This document shows positions 33,173 through 45,579 of a stretch of 64,000 nucleotides of DNA, piece after piece. Within the stretch, counting starts at the first letter, position 1. Every line of letters begins with the position of its first letter. Source of the DNA: Ascaphus truei (Eukaryota; Chordata; Amphibia; Anura; Ascaphidae); the NCBI GenBank assembly GCA_036426205.1, contig WSYH01000262.1, forward strand, positions 124,001-188,000. The letters are read 5' to 3'. Below the pieces are notes generated by a model, which was not told where the DNA came from, did no database searches, and saw nothing but the letters and a program-made list of their open reading frames with translations. A program made the translations under genes and the position numbers.

Positions 33173-36100
33173 GTATGACATGGGCAACATTGTATGTACA
33201 AATACATTTTAATTAATAACATATATATTTCCTAGTATGCCTTAACAAAAGTTAAGATAATATGCTTCATAACAATTTAAAACAAGATGACAAAACACAT
33301 TCAACACCACTTTTAGAATATTCTAGCTTTATTTAAAAGGAGAAGGAAGGGTGCTTGTTTAAAATATACTATACTATATTGTCTATTAAACAGAATTTAA
33401 ATGAAATACATAGTTCTCACTCCATACCATTCCACACCATTATATTTTTATTACTTGTATCAGAACAACAAGAGTCTGGGACCAAGTACAGTAGGAAACT
33501 GATACACAAACTTCTGAGTCATAAGGATAAAAATAGGGTACCAAAAATGTTGTCGTTTGTGTCTTGGAAATGTGTGAACATTTTCTTTTATGATCATGAG
33601 GTTAGTGTGGAAGAGAAACATATCTCACTGAGAAATTTAGGAAAGACCAGCATTTGTGGGAAGCCTGGACATATGGTTGTAACACAGCAGGCTGTAAGTT
33701 GGCCTTCTCAAGGGCAAAGAGGTGGCATACACACACACAAACACACACACACACACACAGCTAAGACATTTTGTACTGTCTCTTGGCACCTTACTTTACA
33801 TAGGAAACTTCAATACATGTCATGCACTGAACTAAAAAGAGAATTAAAACCAGGAACTACTATAATAAAACAGTGTATTGCACAAATATAGACATATGAC
33901 TTCTATTACAGCATGTGCCAATCCTAACTTTGTTATACTATATGGCTCTATCATATCACAGCTCTCAACTATTTTATTAACATATTAATCCAATATCTGA
34001 TCTTGAAGAGGTTAATTTTATTGAAGTATGTAGCAAGCATTTTGTTGGAAGGTGCAAATTCGTAATTCAGGGAGTTAAGAAGTTTTCCAAAGTTCCATCA
34101 GACATCTTGTGTTTAAAGAAGGTTCAATTAAACTTTGTGTCATTGGCTTCTGGAGAAAAATTCAATCAAGCTACAGATGTAGCAAGACTTACTGTCTCCT
34201 GAACTGGGGCTGAAACAGTGATAAGTTTCTGGCACAGGGGACAGTGGCTTCCCCATAGCTTTCCCCAGTGCTGAACCCCATCATTATTGCTCCACCTGTA
34301 AGTGTCTTTCTTAGGCTGCGCTTATACAACCGGTGATGGCGACGCGACCGATGATGTCACCCGTCGCTTTCGCCAGTAGGACGAGTTGTATTTTATGGTT
34401 TAGGCAATGTTGCTGGATGATGTCATAAAAAGGGGAGGGCAGAGGCACGGAGAAGCTCCCGATTGGCCGCAAGAGGAGACCGTCAACAAAAAAATCAAAT
34501 ATCATTGAGTACCAGATTTCTGGTAGCACTGTCGCTCTGTCGCTTTGTTGCCGTCGCGTGCACTATAAGCGCCGGCGACAATGCATTTGTTTTGCCGCGA
34601 TGTCGCCGTCGCCGTTGTCGACACTATAAGTGCAGCCTTATTTATTTCTATCTTGTGAAAAATGGATATTAATTGCTTCTTGTTAGGAACATTGGATTTA
34701 AGCATATTATCAACTTATATTTATCACTAATGATGGCACCATACTGTTATTACTTGACATGCAAAGGAACAAACATAAACTAACAATGTTGATGACCAAA
34801 TAAAGTCTTTTAGTGAGGTTTTTTCAAAACATCGTAAAAACTCTCCAAACCATAGAAATGTTACAAGTTTTAAAATAATTTCCAAATTCTTATACTTTTC
34901 TGATTTTTATTTAAAAAGTTATGAATTAGCTACATTTAACTTATTTAACTTGCCCATGTACCTTGTTTAAAGGAGATTGGACACATTTCTTAGCTTTTCT
35001 ACTGTAACAAATTGTAGAGCAATGCAACTGTAACCATGAAGGTATTTAAACAGAAGTGTCTTTTCTGCTACTTTGAGTGGTCACGTAGGTAGCACTGATT
35101 TGGGCTACAGGAAAGCACTGTACTCAATATTATAGGGCTAAAATGCAGAGCATTATAGAAATGTTACATTCTAATTGGTCAATAATCCAGAAATTAATGA
35201 AGTACAGTAGTAATATCCAAAGGACTGTGCTAGTGTTGGACCGGGTCCTCATTTATAAAAAAAAAAACGGGTAACGGGTACCTGGCCAAAATCAATGGTT
35301 CTACCTGGTCGGGTACCAGGTTACCCGGTTTGGCACTTACCTGCAGAGTGGTGGCGACATCTAGGACCAGCAGCAGCGTTCCTGTGGCGGTGGCAGCATC
35401 GGAGGTGACTTCAGCCGGCGGGGGAGCTGCAGGAATCCCTTACACAGAACCGGAGCGGGTAAACAGTGTGTGTGTGACCAGAGCAGGAGACAAAGTGTTC
35501 CTATTGGACAGCCGTCTGTCCAATAGGAACGCTCCGTCTCCTACTCCGGTCACGAGGTTCCCCGGCGGCTCACACACACACACTGTTTACCCGCTCCAGT
35601 GCTGTGGAAGGGATTCCTGACAGCTCCCCCGCCGGCTGAAGACACCTCCGATGCTGCCACCACCACAGGACCGCTGCTGCTGGTCCTAGATGTCTTCGAA
35701 AAGGTAAGTAATAAGATTATGTCCAGCTGTCCTGACATTATCCGACGCCGGGTATTATCCGGCGCCGAGCCCACTTCTCAGTTGCCGGGTCCGGGTAATG
35801 TCCGGGTAGCTGGAAATGTGCCGGGTAACGCCGGGTACCGGGTAATTCCGGGTACTCGGTACACCACTAGACTGTGCATTTCCTGGCCATTAATGCCCTG
35901 GGGTGGAGGTGTTGAAGTCTCAAGGTTTTACATAATCAAAACAATTTTCGTTTGTCATAAGATCTCTTCATATATATACTGGACTATTAGAGATCAAAAC
36001 CATTTTATCTATAGAGGAATTGAAAAATCCACTGTCTTGCGCTTTGGGAGAAGTGGAATAATTATTTGCTCATAAAGTCTTGAATATCACATAGGGCTTC

Positions 36101-39100
36101 ACATGTCCAAAATGTGTTCAGAGATGAAAAGTAAGAAATGTAATTATTGCACAAAATATTTTATATTAATTTATTCTTTGTCCAAGTTAATTATCAGGGA
36201 TTGCACATTTAATACAAAATATTTCTTTAGGAAAATTCTGAGATAAATATCTGAAATTGAAAAAAAAAATGCAAATTGACCAAGTCTCTCCTGGATTGAT
36301 TACTAATAGTTTCTGCTTAGAATGCCCGCAAGTAAGTGCTAAAAACAAGTAACACATCTGTAGGCTACTCCTCTTGGGGACTGTAGTTTTGGACATTATG
36401 GGGGGAATGGGGTTTCACTGAAGGGGGATAAATAAAAACATTGAAATTTAAAAATGCGTTGTTGGTTCCTATGGCAGCAAAGGGTTTACAACTCTGTTAC
36501 CAGTTGATATTAATCTCATTTGTTTAAAGGATTTTTAAAAGAAACTACATACCAAAGCATAATAATCTAAAATGGCATCAATAATTGCCATGTCTTTGGT
36601 ACCTAATTATGAACAATGGGCAACAATTATTTACTTGGTACAACGATTAACATTACTCAGTATATAATATATCAAATTACAAAGGCGAAATATCGACTGC
36701 TCAAGTCTAATACTCCAAGGAAAGTAAAGGGTGGAGGATTGGGGAATAATAATAGACTTATACAAAAAATATTCCGAGCATTGATGCGTTACATTGTAAC
36801 AGCATGCGCATTTGTGTCGATTCATCATACCAACTATTGTTACCACATTTGCGATACACTGAAGCCTGCAATAAACTATAGGTTGCTAGCACAGGATTGC
36901 AACAACGGACTGCTCACCCCGTCGTGTGGCTAGCCTGGAATGTCTGGCAACAATGTATTCATGCTAGTCTTTGTGCATACTATGAGCATTGGCGCCCTAT
37001 ATCGTAAAAGCATGCGTGTTTGTGTGGAATACAGCATACCCATTATTGCTATTACAACTGTGACGGCCTACAGCCCGCAACAATGTCTATACTGCTAGCA
37101 GTAATTGACTGCTTACTCTATTGTGTGGTCGGTTTGTAATGCCTGGTAACAATCTATTTATGCCAGACCAAGTGCATACTTTGGCAGCTTTCCCCATTAC
37201 TTTGATGTGATATATACATACATTTGTTTACACTGTAAATCATATCTGGGGTTTAAAAACTTGTAATCTACCCACATCCCTTGTCACTTTGGGACTATTT
37301 GAAGATTGGAATGCAATATATTACCAATTTGCATTTCCACTAATACATTAATCAGCTTATATCCGAGGAATCAGTCCTACCTTGGGGATTTTTTTACAAT
37401 TTGTTTATCACTGTATACAGTATACTAATTTGTGCACTTAGAAGAGTTAAGATTAATTAAAATGTTATTGTTTTATTTTAACTGCTAAATATACCCTTCT
37501 CATTTGAATGTATCACTACGTACGGTGATCATTCATATTGTCTAAATATTAATCTCCTTTTTGTATTTGGTTGAGTGCAACAACAGGGGTTTATTTTTGC
37601 TGATCACTCTTTGTATATGTACAGTATATAATATATCAGTAAGTATTTATTATAAATTAAACAGTCTCCATTAAGCAGAGGAAGAGACAAAGTTAAAGAA
37701 AAATTGGTCTATTCTAGCTCTACATATTTCATCTCCAGTTTTCATTTGTCTTCCTCACCTCAGCGACTCCAACTCCGCTATGCATTTATAAAATCATTCT
37801 CCATGAAATCTTAAACTCACTAGTACCTCAGACTCGAATAAGCCCTGTGTCTCAGTGCTTCAATCTTTGTCTTAGAACAAAGAAATGCAAAATGCAACCA
37901 CAATGTTTTCAGTAACTGATATCATTGTGTCAGCACATTAAATATTAATTCTACATTTTCATTTGGTTTTTACTCCCTTTCATACCGTAGGAATATTATG
38001 TCTACTTTGGGTCAGTGTATGGAAGGAACATATTTTTATTACATAGCATACTGTAATCTGCAACATTTGATGAAATAAGGAACTGACATTCTTATTTGTT
38101 AAAATAATAAAATATTGATAAATAAAACAGACAACTTTCTTTTCATATTTCACTCTATCATGAAGCAAACAGCCCTTTTCTAAATGTAAAGGATGTAAGA
38201 GGATGTAAGAGGACTTTTTTAAATTCACGCAATTTAAGTAACTTTAGCATGTTACAGAGAATAATGTAAATTTGATCTAGCTCAAAAAGAGGAATATATA
38301 ATATTAGAAGGCTGTAGTTATCAGCTTTAAACAACAAATAAAAAACCCCCCAGATAATTCTGGTTTGGTGACTTGCATACGAGCATAGATCAGTTCTAAA
38401 ACGCAAGGGCTAAGACCGAGCGGTGATTCACTGAACGAGCATTACTGTACTTCATAACTATGTCTTAAAAATTACACAATTACATCATCCATCACTGAAG
38501 CAGCATTAGAGTAGCTGTAACAGTTCTAGAATGTTTGGATTTATAGCACTTTATGATGCCTTTTAATCTTCATTTTAGATACAATTGTTTGTACTATACA
38601 TAGCTTTCGTAGCCTTTGTATATGAACATACATCGAATTCAACCTTTGTTCAATTCTAATTGGGTGAAATACTCATACTATATTTATAGACAGGGCTCAA
38701 CAAATGCAGTTGCCCGGTCGCCCAGGGCAACTGCATTGTGGCTGCTGTCAACTGCTTACCTGCGGCAGTGTCCCCCGGCGTCTTCCGTCTTCTCCGTCTC
38801 GATCTTTAAAATCAAGTTTTTCTCCTACAGCACTATTCAAAATGGCCGCACGGCATCATATGATGCCATGTTGCCATGGTAACGGGGCGCTGCAGAACAT
38901 CTTCATATGATGCCGCACAGCCATTTTTAATAATGCTGCAGGAGAAAAACATGATTTTAAAGGCTACAAGACAGCAGAAGGCCTGTCAGGACCCCGTAAC
39001 CGTACCCTGAAGCGTCTAAGTGTCGGGAGGGTGGGGGGGGGAGAGGGAGTAACTTTTTTGGGGTGGTGAGTGGGTTTTGGACCAGTTTGTCGGGCCCTGT

Positions 39101-42100
39101 TTATAGATATATTGATCCAAAAGAACACAAGCAAATTACGGTATGTCTCATAATTGAGAAAGAAATTTCTTCCCGACTCCAATAATGAATGAGTTTTCTC
39201 CCTAACTTTGAACTTATTCTGCATATGTCTAGCCTTTTCTGAAGATCTACTGCAGAATAGCCCTCTGAAATTCCCAAAGCCTTAAACGCTCTAATTTAAT
39301 TTAAGAATAACTTTTCTACTGGCTCATTACAAGATACCAACCTGCAAGTAAACCATTCTTGGTGGGAGCAATTCTGAGTATTTTTCCCACAAGACACTGC
39401 TTCCAGAAATGAAAGAAGAGAAAATGCCTCCAAATATCAGACACTGCCATTGCTATTTTAGTTTGTGCGCAGCGCAGCTTCTAGAATTGGTATTGCCTAT
39501 TTTTAAGTTTCATAAACAGTTTAATGAGCATATTGAAAAATAAATAGTTGTGCAGAATAGAGATGCAATTTGGGTCTTCTCCCACTGCAGAATAGCACTT
39601 GCTGTGCATGGAATGCATTGGTTGTTGTTACCGCTAAAATGTTTCAGTGGCATGGCACAAATTGGGGGGGAAGGGCAAAAAAAATCTTACTGCAACATGT
39701 ATGGTTCTAAAATAGCGTGTTTTTAAAGTAGCAACTAGAGATGTGTAAATGTCTTCGCATTTGATTTTGCAAAATGTTATTTGGTTCTTTCAGTAAATGG
39801 CTTAAAGTTCACATTACCCAGAATTTGACCAATTTTTAAAAAATGTTGGCAGACATTTGCGAAAAGGGCAGTATATAAATGGTCACTTGAATATAAATGG
39901 TGCGTGCCAGTTTTACTTTTATCCGAATCACGAACATCAACAAAAATGTTTACTTCTTCATTAGAAATCCACTTCAAAGCTTTTTTCATATTACAAATAT
40001 TATATTATTATCAGTATACCCATAAATAAACATATCCTTATTTTTCCAAATCTTACCAAAGGTGAACTTAGTTGCTGATAATTTCCCTTTAGATTTGTTT
40101 CTATGATTTGAATTGCAATTACTGTACCTGGTTGTCATTTTAATACTACCCAGGGGCTCTTTATCAGGACTCATGATTTCAGTAATGGAAATTGTAAACA
40201 TATCAAAATTAAGGTTTAGAAGAACTCTACCAGCAGTATCAAAGCATATAAAAACAAAATACATTTTTAAGAATCACAAAATGCTACTTTAATTAACAGT
40301 TAAACTCGCAACTACTGTACAGTATATCACTATAGTCATTCAGGAATAGGATATAGTTTCCCCACCTCTAACTATGGCCTATATTTACTAAGCAGACTTC
40401 TGCCGTTAGACACCTACGTGCACAGGAAGACACATTACAGCCTATTGACTTGAATGTGCATCAAAGAGTCTTGCAGTGCCAGAAGGTTTTTTGTGCCAGG
40501 ACTGTTTATTAAATATGGCCCAATATGATCGTCATCCCTTATGATTTTCAATCTGTTACAATTGTGTTAAGCAACTGCTCTTCTTTAAATGCTCAATGTT
40601 TGCGGCATCACAATTATTCATTTACCATTTAATTATCACCAGTAGTTACTATATCATAATGTTACTGAATTGTACTTTGACAAAACATATTGGGCCTCAT
40701 TTAGAAAGCGTTCATAAGCCACTTATCAAGCACGTATCACCCAAAATGCCTACTGCTATTCAGTAAGCGGTGATAAGTGGGTGATTAAAAAATTGAATTG
40801 CGCAACTAATATTTTGAATGTTTGGACAGTACTTTTCTATGAGAAAACATTAATCAGAAATTAAAACTGCTGATTTTGCTATTCTGTAGGAAAACACGAA
40901 GAGAAACAAGATGAACATGGATTCATTTCTAGATGCTTCACCAGAAAATACAGGTGAGTAACAAGCCATGCTGCAAGCTCTGAACTCCTGAAATTCCTCC
41001 TAGGAACAGAAACACTAGATATTATTACTCAAAGATTCTCGTACAAAACACTGCAGGCATACGTCACCTCGTAATACATACAGTATATGGTCAGCAGCCT
41101 AGTTGGTGAGCAACAATTATGCCTTACAATAGAAAAGATAGATATAAAAGTTGATTAGAATTTTTTTTAATAGAACCTCGTTACAGTACTTTCCTTTCAG
41201 AAATAATGCATACACACACTGCAACAAGTAGAATAGCTCCTTCAGTGATCTGCTCATACGCTCATATATCATTGGTCTTGTAGAAGTGTGGTTATGTAAA
41301 TTAATAGTCACAAAGCACAATAGAAGACAAGAGAGTGACACAGTGGGACTTTTTTGAAGCTAACCCCCTCAATGTTTAGCTTCGGGGAACCCAGGTTTGC
41401 GGGATACATACCTGTGTTTCAGGCTACCTGCAGGGAAATGAAAATGGGCATCAAAACTTGCAGGTGCCACAGGCCTATTGGATGCAGAAAAATGTCAATG
41501 CCCAGCTTAAATAATGGTAACTACAACATTAGATATCATGTATACCGGTGTTCTCTGGAGTGGAAAATGTTGTGGTTCAGCTCTGGAGGACCTACTGGTT
41601 CCCATGTTGTAGTAAAAAAAACAAAAAAAAAACAGGAAGGGTTAGTTATGCGGGACTGCTGATTTAAGTATAACATAAATTGGAAGATTAAGGCTCATAT
41701 TTACTAAGCAGTGCATTTCCATAAGACTCCTGACGCCGGCAGCACCTTACTGCCCATTCGAGGGAATGGACCATAAGGTGTCTTACCGTGCTTGAAACTG
41801 TCCTATGCAATAGCATCACTTAAATATGTCCACAAATTATTTAAGAAGGGGAGCATATTCCAGAGCTTTTACCTTGTGTTTCTAAGAGTGACCATACCAT
41901 TAATCCTTCTTAGTGATTTATGTCTGACTTATTCCATTTTATAACATACATTTTGGTCTCTTTCTTCAGTCTTCCCCCAGGTGTAGATGTTTCTGCAGTG
42001 GCATCGTCTCTTTCCCCTGATGGCATTTTGACTGTTGAGGCAGCACTACCCAAGCCAGCCATCCAGTCTGCTGAGATTACCATCCCAGTCACTTATCAGA

Positions 42101-42162
42101 GCCATGCTGAGATTGGCACATCCGAGACCAAGAAAGGGGAGGCAGCTGCTAAGAAACACTAA
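32776..42162 (+). CDS. HSPB1: HSPB1, small heat-shock protein Hsp27 (3 exons)
   Basis: The coding exons are 32776-33172, 40890-40953 and 41970-42162, with introns of 7717 and 1016 bp, all GT-AG. They total 217 codons plus stop, the usual size for Hsp27. The protein is a cytosolic ATP-independent chaperone that forms oligomers and binds unfolding clients and actin. Residues 16-19 are WDPF; the Ser in LRTPSWDPF (15) and in [11 protein letters not shown] (85, 89) correspond to human phosphorylation sites Ser15, Ser78 and Ser82. The alpha-crystallin domain spans about 93-180, with [13 protein letters not shown], the dimer-interface Cys and conserved Arg in [10 protein letters not shown] (144-153). 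The tail has the IPV anchor motif (192-194). The first exon includes the N-terminal domain and half of the alpha-crystallin domain. No damage is seen; this is a functional-looking gene. Isoleucine, lysine and histidine differences from mammals fit an amphibian. Confidence 0.96.
34314..34637. mobile_element. PIF/Harbinger-type MITE with TTA duplication
   Basis: Ends GGCTGCGCTTATA (34314) and, inward from 34637, GGCTGCACTTATA differ at one position of 13; TTA flanks both sides (34311-34313 and 34638-34640). The 324-bp interior has many GTCGC/GCGAC words in both orientations near the ends, extending the inverted structure. Confidence 0.85.
35231..35869. mobile_element. foldback-type hAT element with 8-bp duplication
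   Basis: Ends TAGTGTTGGACCGGGT and, inward from 35869, TAGTGGTGTACCGAGT match at 13 of 16; GACTGTGC flanks both sides exactly (35223-35230, 35870-35877). The interior is one large imperfect palindrome of ~175-bp arms (about 35340-35700) centred at 35513, whose innermost 15-bp arms (35497-35511 and 35516-35530) are perfect with a CCGT loop. GGGTA and CGGGTA words repeat near both ends. Open frames inside are not genes. Confidence 0.92.
38691..39099. mobile_element. hAT MITE with 8-bp duplication and palindromic interior
   Basis: Ends CAGGGCTCAACAAA and, inward from 39099, CAGGGCCCGACAAA; TTTATAGA flanks both sides exactly (38683-38690, 39100-39107). Internal arms near 38805-38870 and 38890-38960 (TTTTTCTCCTACAGCA versus TGCTGCAGGAGAAAAA, and GGCATCATATGATGCC) are inverted copies. 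Confidence 0.92.
40373..40522. mobile_element. short MITE, ATATTTACTAAGCAG family
   Basis: Left end TGGCCTATATTTACTAAGCAG-type sequence, given here as TGGCCTATATTTACTAAGC, and right end, inverted, TGGGCCATATTTAATAAAC. A related copy lies at 41690-41829. A target duplication could not be settled. Confidence 0.55.
40890..40953 (+). CDS. HSPB1: HSPB1 exon 2
   Basis: 64 bp with acceptor TCTGTAG|G and donor ACAG|GTGAGT. It completes Gly133 and encodes [20 protein letters not shown], the most conserved part of the alpha-crystallin domain, ending in phase 2. It is too short to appear as an open frame of its own. Confidence 0.95.
40954..41969 (+). other. HSPB1: HSPB1 intron 2
   Basis: 1016 bp with GT-AG borders and a MITE-like repeat at 41690-41829. 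The open frame at 41354-41662 shows no conserved motif and I do not call it a gene. Confidence 0.85.
41690..41829. mobile_element. short MITE related to 40373-40522
   Basis: Left end AGGCTCATATTTACTAAGCAG-like (ATATTTACTAAGCAG shared with the other copy) and right end, inverted, TGGACATATTTAAGTGATGC. It lies in HSPB1 intron 2. Confidence 0.5.
41970..42162 (+). CDS. HSPB1: HSPB1 exon 3 coding part and stop
   Basis: Acceptor TTCTTCAG|T. It encodes residues 155-217, after completing Ser154: [18 protein letters not shown], then the last beta strands and the ITIPV motif, and a short charged tail ending KKH before TAA (42160-42162). Confidence 0.95.
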
Positions 42163-42245
42163 TACTGAGAAATCGCAAGACGATTTCAATAGTTTCGTAC
42201 CAAATATCCTACCTTTTTACAATAGTGTAGTATGTCTCTTTCTAC

Positions 42246-42251
42246 AATAAA
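42246..42251 (+). terminator. HSPB1: HSPB1 polyadenylation signal AATAAA
   Basis: AATAAA lies 84 bp after the stop codon, with a GT-rich stretch (GGTGTTTGTCT) about 20 bases further, as expected downstream of a cleavage site. The 3' UTR would thus be about 100 bases. Confidence 0.75.
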
Positions 42252-42261
42252 TGTGGAAATT

Positions 42262-42538
42262 GAATTGGTGTTTGTCTCCTCACTTTGAATAATTCTGAAA
42301 TTACCAAAAATATCACAGCTATCTGATTGCTGTAGCATATCTCTGCAAATTATCTATATGTATTTCAGAATGTTTGTCTGTGAGTGTCTCATTATGCACG
42401 CCCAAACTATAAAACCTAGGACAACCAAACTTGAAAGGATTACATTATATAACAAAATAAGGTGAACTGTCATGATTTGATTCCTCTCTAACACTCCAAA
42501 ATAGGGGCTGCTAGGAACATTAGGCTCCATGTGAGACC
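42262..42538. other. 3' flank of HSPB1, no gene recognised
   Basis: Short AT-rich flank up to the hAT insertion. Confidence 0.5.
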
Positions 42539-43009
42539 CAGGGCTGCCAACAGGGGGGGACAGGCACTATTGCTTTCCCAGACCCACCCAGTCAAGGGGC
42601 CCGGCTTCGGCAACACTACTGTTTTCATTCTGTGCAAGCAAACAGGGCCCTCCCCTTTCCTGGCTGCCACCCTCCTCCCTTCTCTCCTGCCATACTGCAG
42701 GCCCCTCCCTTTCCCTCAGAACCACCCTCCCCTTCCCTCAGCACCGCCGTCCCCTTCCCTCAGCACCCCCCCTTTCCCTTCTCTCCTGCAGGATCCTCCC
42801 CTTTCCTCAGCACTGCCCTCCCCTTTACTCAGAACCACCCCTCTGTCCCTCCCTTCCCAGGCCTCCGTGGGCCTGTTGGGCTCTCCTGTGCACTGGCCAT
42901 GTTGCTCCAGTAGGCCCATAACGGTCCCCAGGTAAGTCCACATGCCCCAGGCCCCCTTTATTCCACCCTCCCAGGCACCTTACCCACCCAAAGGGAGGGG
43001 GGGATTATT

Positions 43010-43053
43010 TGTATGTGTGTGTTTGTGGAGGGGGCGTGTGTGTGTGTCACTGT

Positions 43054-43084
<31 letters not shown>

Positions 43085-43394
43085 TGTGTGTGTCACTGTG
43101 TGTGTGTGTGTCACTGTGTGTGTGTCACTGTGTCTGTCACTGTGTGTCTGTCACTTTGTGTGTCACACTGTTTGTGTCACTGTGTGTCCCTGTGTGTGTC
43201 ACACTGTTTGTGTCACTGTGTGTGTGTCACTGTGTGTGTGTCACTTCGTGTGTGTCACTGGGTGTGTGTGTTTGTGTGTCACTGTCTGTGTTTGTGTGTG
43301 TGTCACTGTGTGTGTGTCACTGTGTGTATATGTAACTGTGTCACTGTCTGTGTGTGTGTGTTTGTCACTGTCTGTGTGTGTTTGTTTGCCACTG

Positions 43395-43455
<61 letters not shown>

Positions 43456-43462
43456 CACTGTC

Positions 43463-43499
<37 letters not shown>

Positions 43500-44058
43500 C
43501 ACTGTGTGTGTCACTGTCTATGTGTGTGTAAATGTCTGTTTATGTGTTTGCCAATGTCTCTGTGTGTGTGTGTGTGTGTGTTTGCCACTGTGTGTTTGTG
43601 TCACTGTGTGATGCGTGTGTGTGTGTCACTGTGTGGGGTGTGTGTGTGTTTGTGTCACTGTGTGTGTGTCACTGTGTGTGTGTGTGTGTGTCACTGAGTG
43701 GCGTGTGTCACTGTGTGTCACTGTCTGTGTTTGTGTGTGTCACTGTCTGTGTTTGTGTGTGTCACTGTCTGTATGTGTGTGTGTGACTGTGTGTGTGTGT
43801 CACTGTGTGTGTGTGTGTCACTGTGTGTGTGAGTCACTGTGTGTGTGTGTGTGCCACTGTCTGTCTGTGTATGTGTGTGTATGTGTGTGTGTGTCACTGC
43901 CTGTGTGTGTGTGCGTGTGTGTGTGTCACTGTCTCTGTGTGTTTGTCACTGTCTGTGTGTGTATGCCTGTGCGTGCGTCTCTATGCGCGTGTCTGCATCA
44001 CTGTATGTGTTTATGCATGTGTCACTGTGTGTGTGTGTGTGTGTGTGTGCACGTGTAT
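43010..44058 (+). repeat. ~1-kb TG/GTGTCACTG minisatellite
   Basis: TG runs broken at short intervals by TCACTG. Open frames in all three frames encode Cys-Val-Cys-His repeats; their mutual overlap and lack of any other signal show that they are composition artefacts. Confidence 0.95.
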
Positions 44059-44212
44059 TGGGGAGGGATTTTATTGAGGGTGGGGAGGGGAGAAAATACA
44101 TGGGAATGGGAGAGGTGGGGGTGTAAGAGAGAGGGGAGGAAGGAAAGGGTGATGCGGGAGTGAGAGTGAGGAGGTGTGTGAGAAGGGGGGAGTGTAAGAG
44201 AAAAAGGGGGAG

Positions 44213-44749
44213 TGTAACAGGGACTTATCCCTGTTTATATAAAGCAGCCTCAGAGATCTGAGAATCCAGCAGTGAGATTGTTATTTGCAGTCACTCAATT
44301 AACTAGTCTCCACCTGGACTAATGAGAGCTCTGTTAAAAGACTCATGTGAGACACAGGACAGAGATTCCTTAGCTCACATTTGGGCTGACAGAAGGAGAG
44401 CAGAGAAGTCTGCACACAGACACTGTCTTGAGCAAAGGCTGTGCTGAGATCACAACACCCAGAGACCTATATTTCCTGGACATAGAGGACTGGCCAGAGA
44501 CTGACATGGAGGGCACCTGCTTAAGGTTCATCCAGAGACTTTGGGGTGATAGGCTGATAATGGTAATATCCCTCCAGTCCTGCAGATAGGGTCTGGGGAA
44601 GTAAGTTAGCGCTTACAAAGGGATAGGGGTTTGTTATTTAGTTGCTGTTATATGTTTTGCCTGGATAAAGGAACAGGCTCAATAAATCCATGATATAATT
44701 GCACCTAAATCGGTCTCCATTATATGTACCTCTGCACACATCTCTTACA
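44213..44749 (+). repeat. solo LTR, same family as 9897-10429
   Basis: Starts TGTAACAGGGACTTATCC and ends CTTACA, 537 bp. It shares its first ~40 bases almost exactly with the minus-strand copy at 10429, including an AACAGGGA/TCCCTGTT hairpin and a TATATAAAG box. AATAAA is near 44680. The flanks GGGAG and GGGGC agree only partly, so the duplication is unclear. Confidence 0.8.
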
Positions 44750-44851
44750 GGGGCGTTCTCGCAAGGCCGCTGACACAAGGGTTGGGGAGGGGACCTGGTG
44801 GAAACATTAGTCCAGGGCCCCAGCAAAGCTGTCTGCAGCCCTGGTGGGACA

Positions 44852-45579
44852 ACATCTACTATCTCAAGATATCGTAACCACATTTTGCAATTTGGCGTGA
44901 GATCAAGGAGCAGGTCTGTTTTGGATACAATTTGATACATTCTATTTTTAATTCTATGAGTTACTACAATGTCTTTAAGCAAGTCAGCCACTGGGTGTTG
45001 TACCTGATAGGTAATATATCCGGCACGTGACATCATACTGGTGACATCATAATAAGAGTCAGATAGGTATGACGTTTACACCGAAAGCAGATGAAGAAGA
45101 AAAGAGTAAGTTAGTTGGCACGTGAGGAGAGAGTAAGAATTCTGGAGAAGGATAGAGGTGGAAAGAATATGGAACATCATAAGGTATTAAAGGAAAGTGA
45201 TGGGAGGGAGAGAGATGAGGTTGGTTTCTTAGAATTCCTGAGCAACGCCTGGTACTTTCAGCTAGTATTATAAAATTAACAAATAACAATACTGTGTCAA
45301 TTAGTATCAAGTAGGGTTAAACTTATACACATTTAGTTTCTCTCATTCTCTACATGCCAGTGCAGAGCCCAGGCCACTGAGGCCACCAGCCACTGCCATT
45401 CCATTACTAGTGTTGCCACATTGGTACCACTGCCAGTTCAGCAGCAACAACAGCAGCAGCAGACAGCCAGGCAAAGCAAGAACACTATACAAATTGCAAC
45501 TCCAGAGTAAATCAAAATCACTCACTGCTGTCAATTTGTTTTCTCTTTTCTGTATGTATGTATGTATGTATGTATAGCC
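44852..45579. other. no gene recognised
   Basis: Mixed DNA with a CAG/CAA cluster near 45440-45465 and a TGTA microsatellite at 45553-45576. Open frames are short and unsupported. Confidence 0.45.

Larger units (their letters stand above)
33173..40889 (+). other. HSPB1: HSPB1 intron 1, with several small transposon insertions
   Basis: The 7.7-kb intron holds an AC microsatellite (33729-33762), a TTA-flanked MITE (34314-34637), a foldback hAT (35231-35869), a hAT MITE (38691-39099), a fragment of the AGATG(G/T)G repeat near 39736, and another MITE (40373-40522). The remaining sequence (33770-34310, 34641-35222, 35878-38682, 39108-40372) is AT-rich with no recognised gene. Confidence 0.8.
42539..44843 (+). 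mobile_element. hAT-type element with TG minisatellite and nested LTR
   Basis: Ends CAGGGCTGCCAACAG (42539) and, inward from 44843, CAGGGCTGCAGACAG (13 of 15). Flanks GTGAGACC (42531-42538) and GTGGGACA (44844-44851) agree at 6 of 8, consistent with an old 8-bp duplication. No transposase. A second, inverted and truncated copy starts at 9636. The Pro-rich frames at 42531-42935 arise from CCCTCCC composition. Confidence 0.75.

Noticed and set aside
41354..41662. Additional HSPB1 exon or nested gene in intron 2
   Set aside because: No conserved motif and no fit to small heat-shock proteins; the three exons already give a complete protein.
43009..44163. Cysteine-rich open frames up to 251 codons
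   Set aside because: All three plus frames are open across the TG minisatellite and encode Cys-Val-His repeats; no start context, intron or domain.
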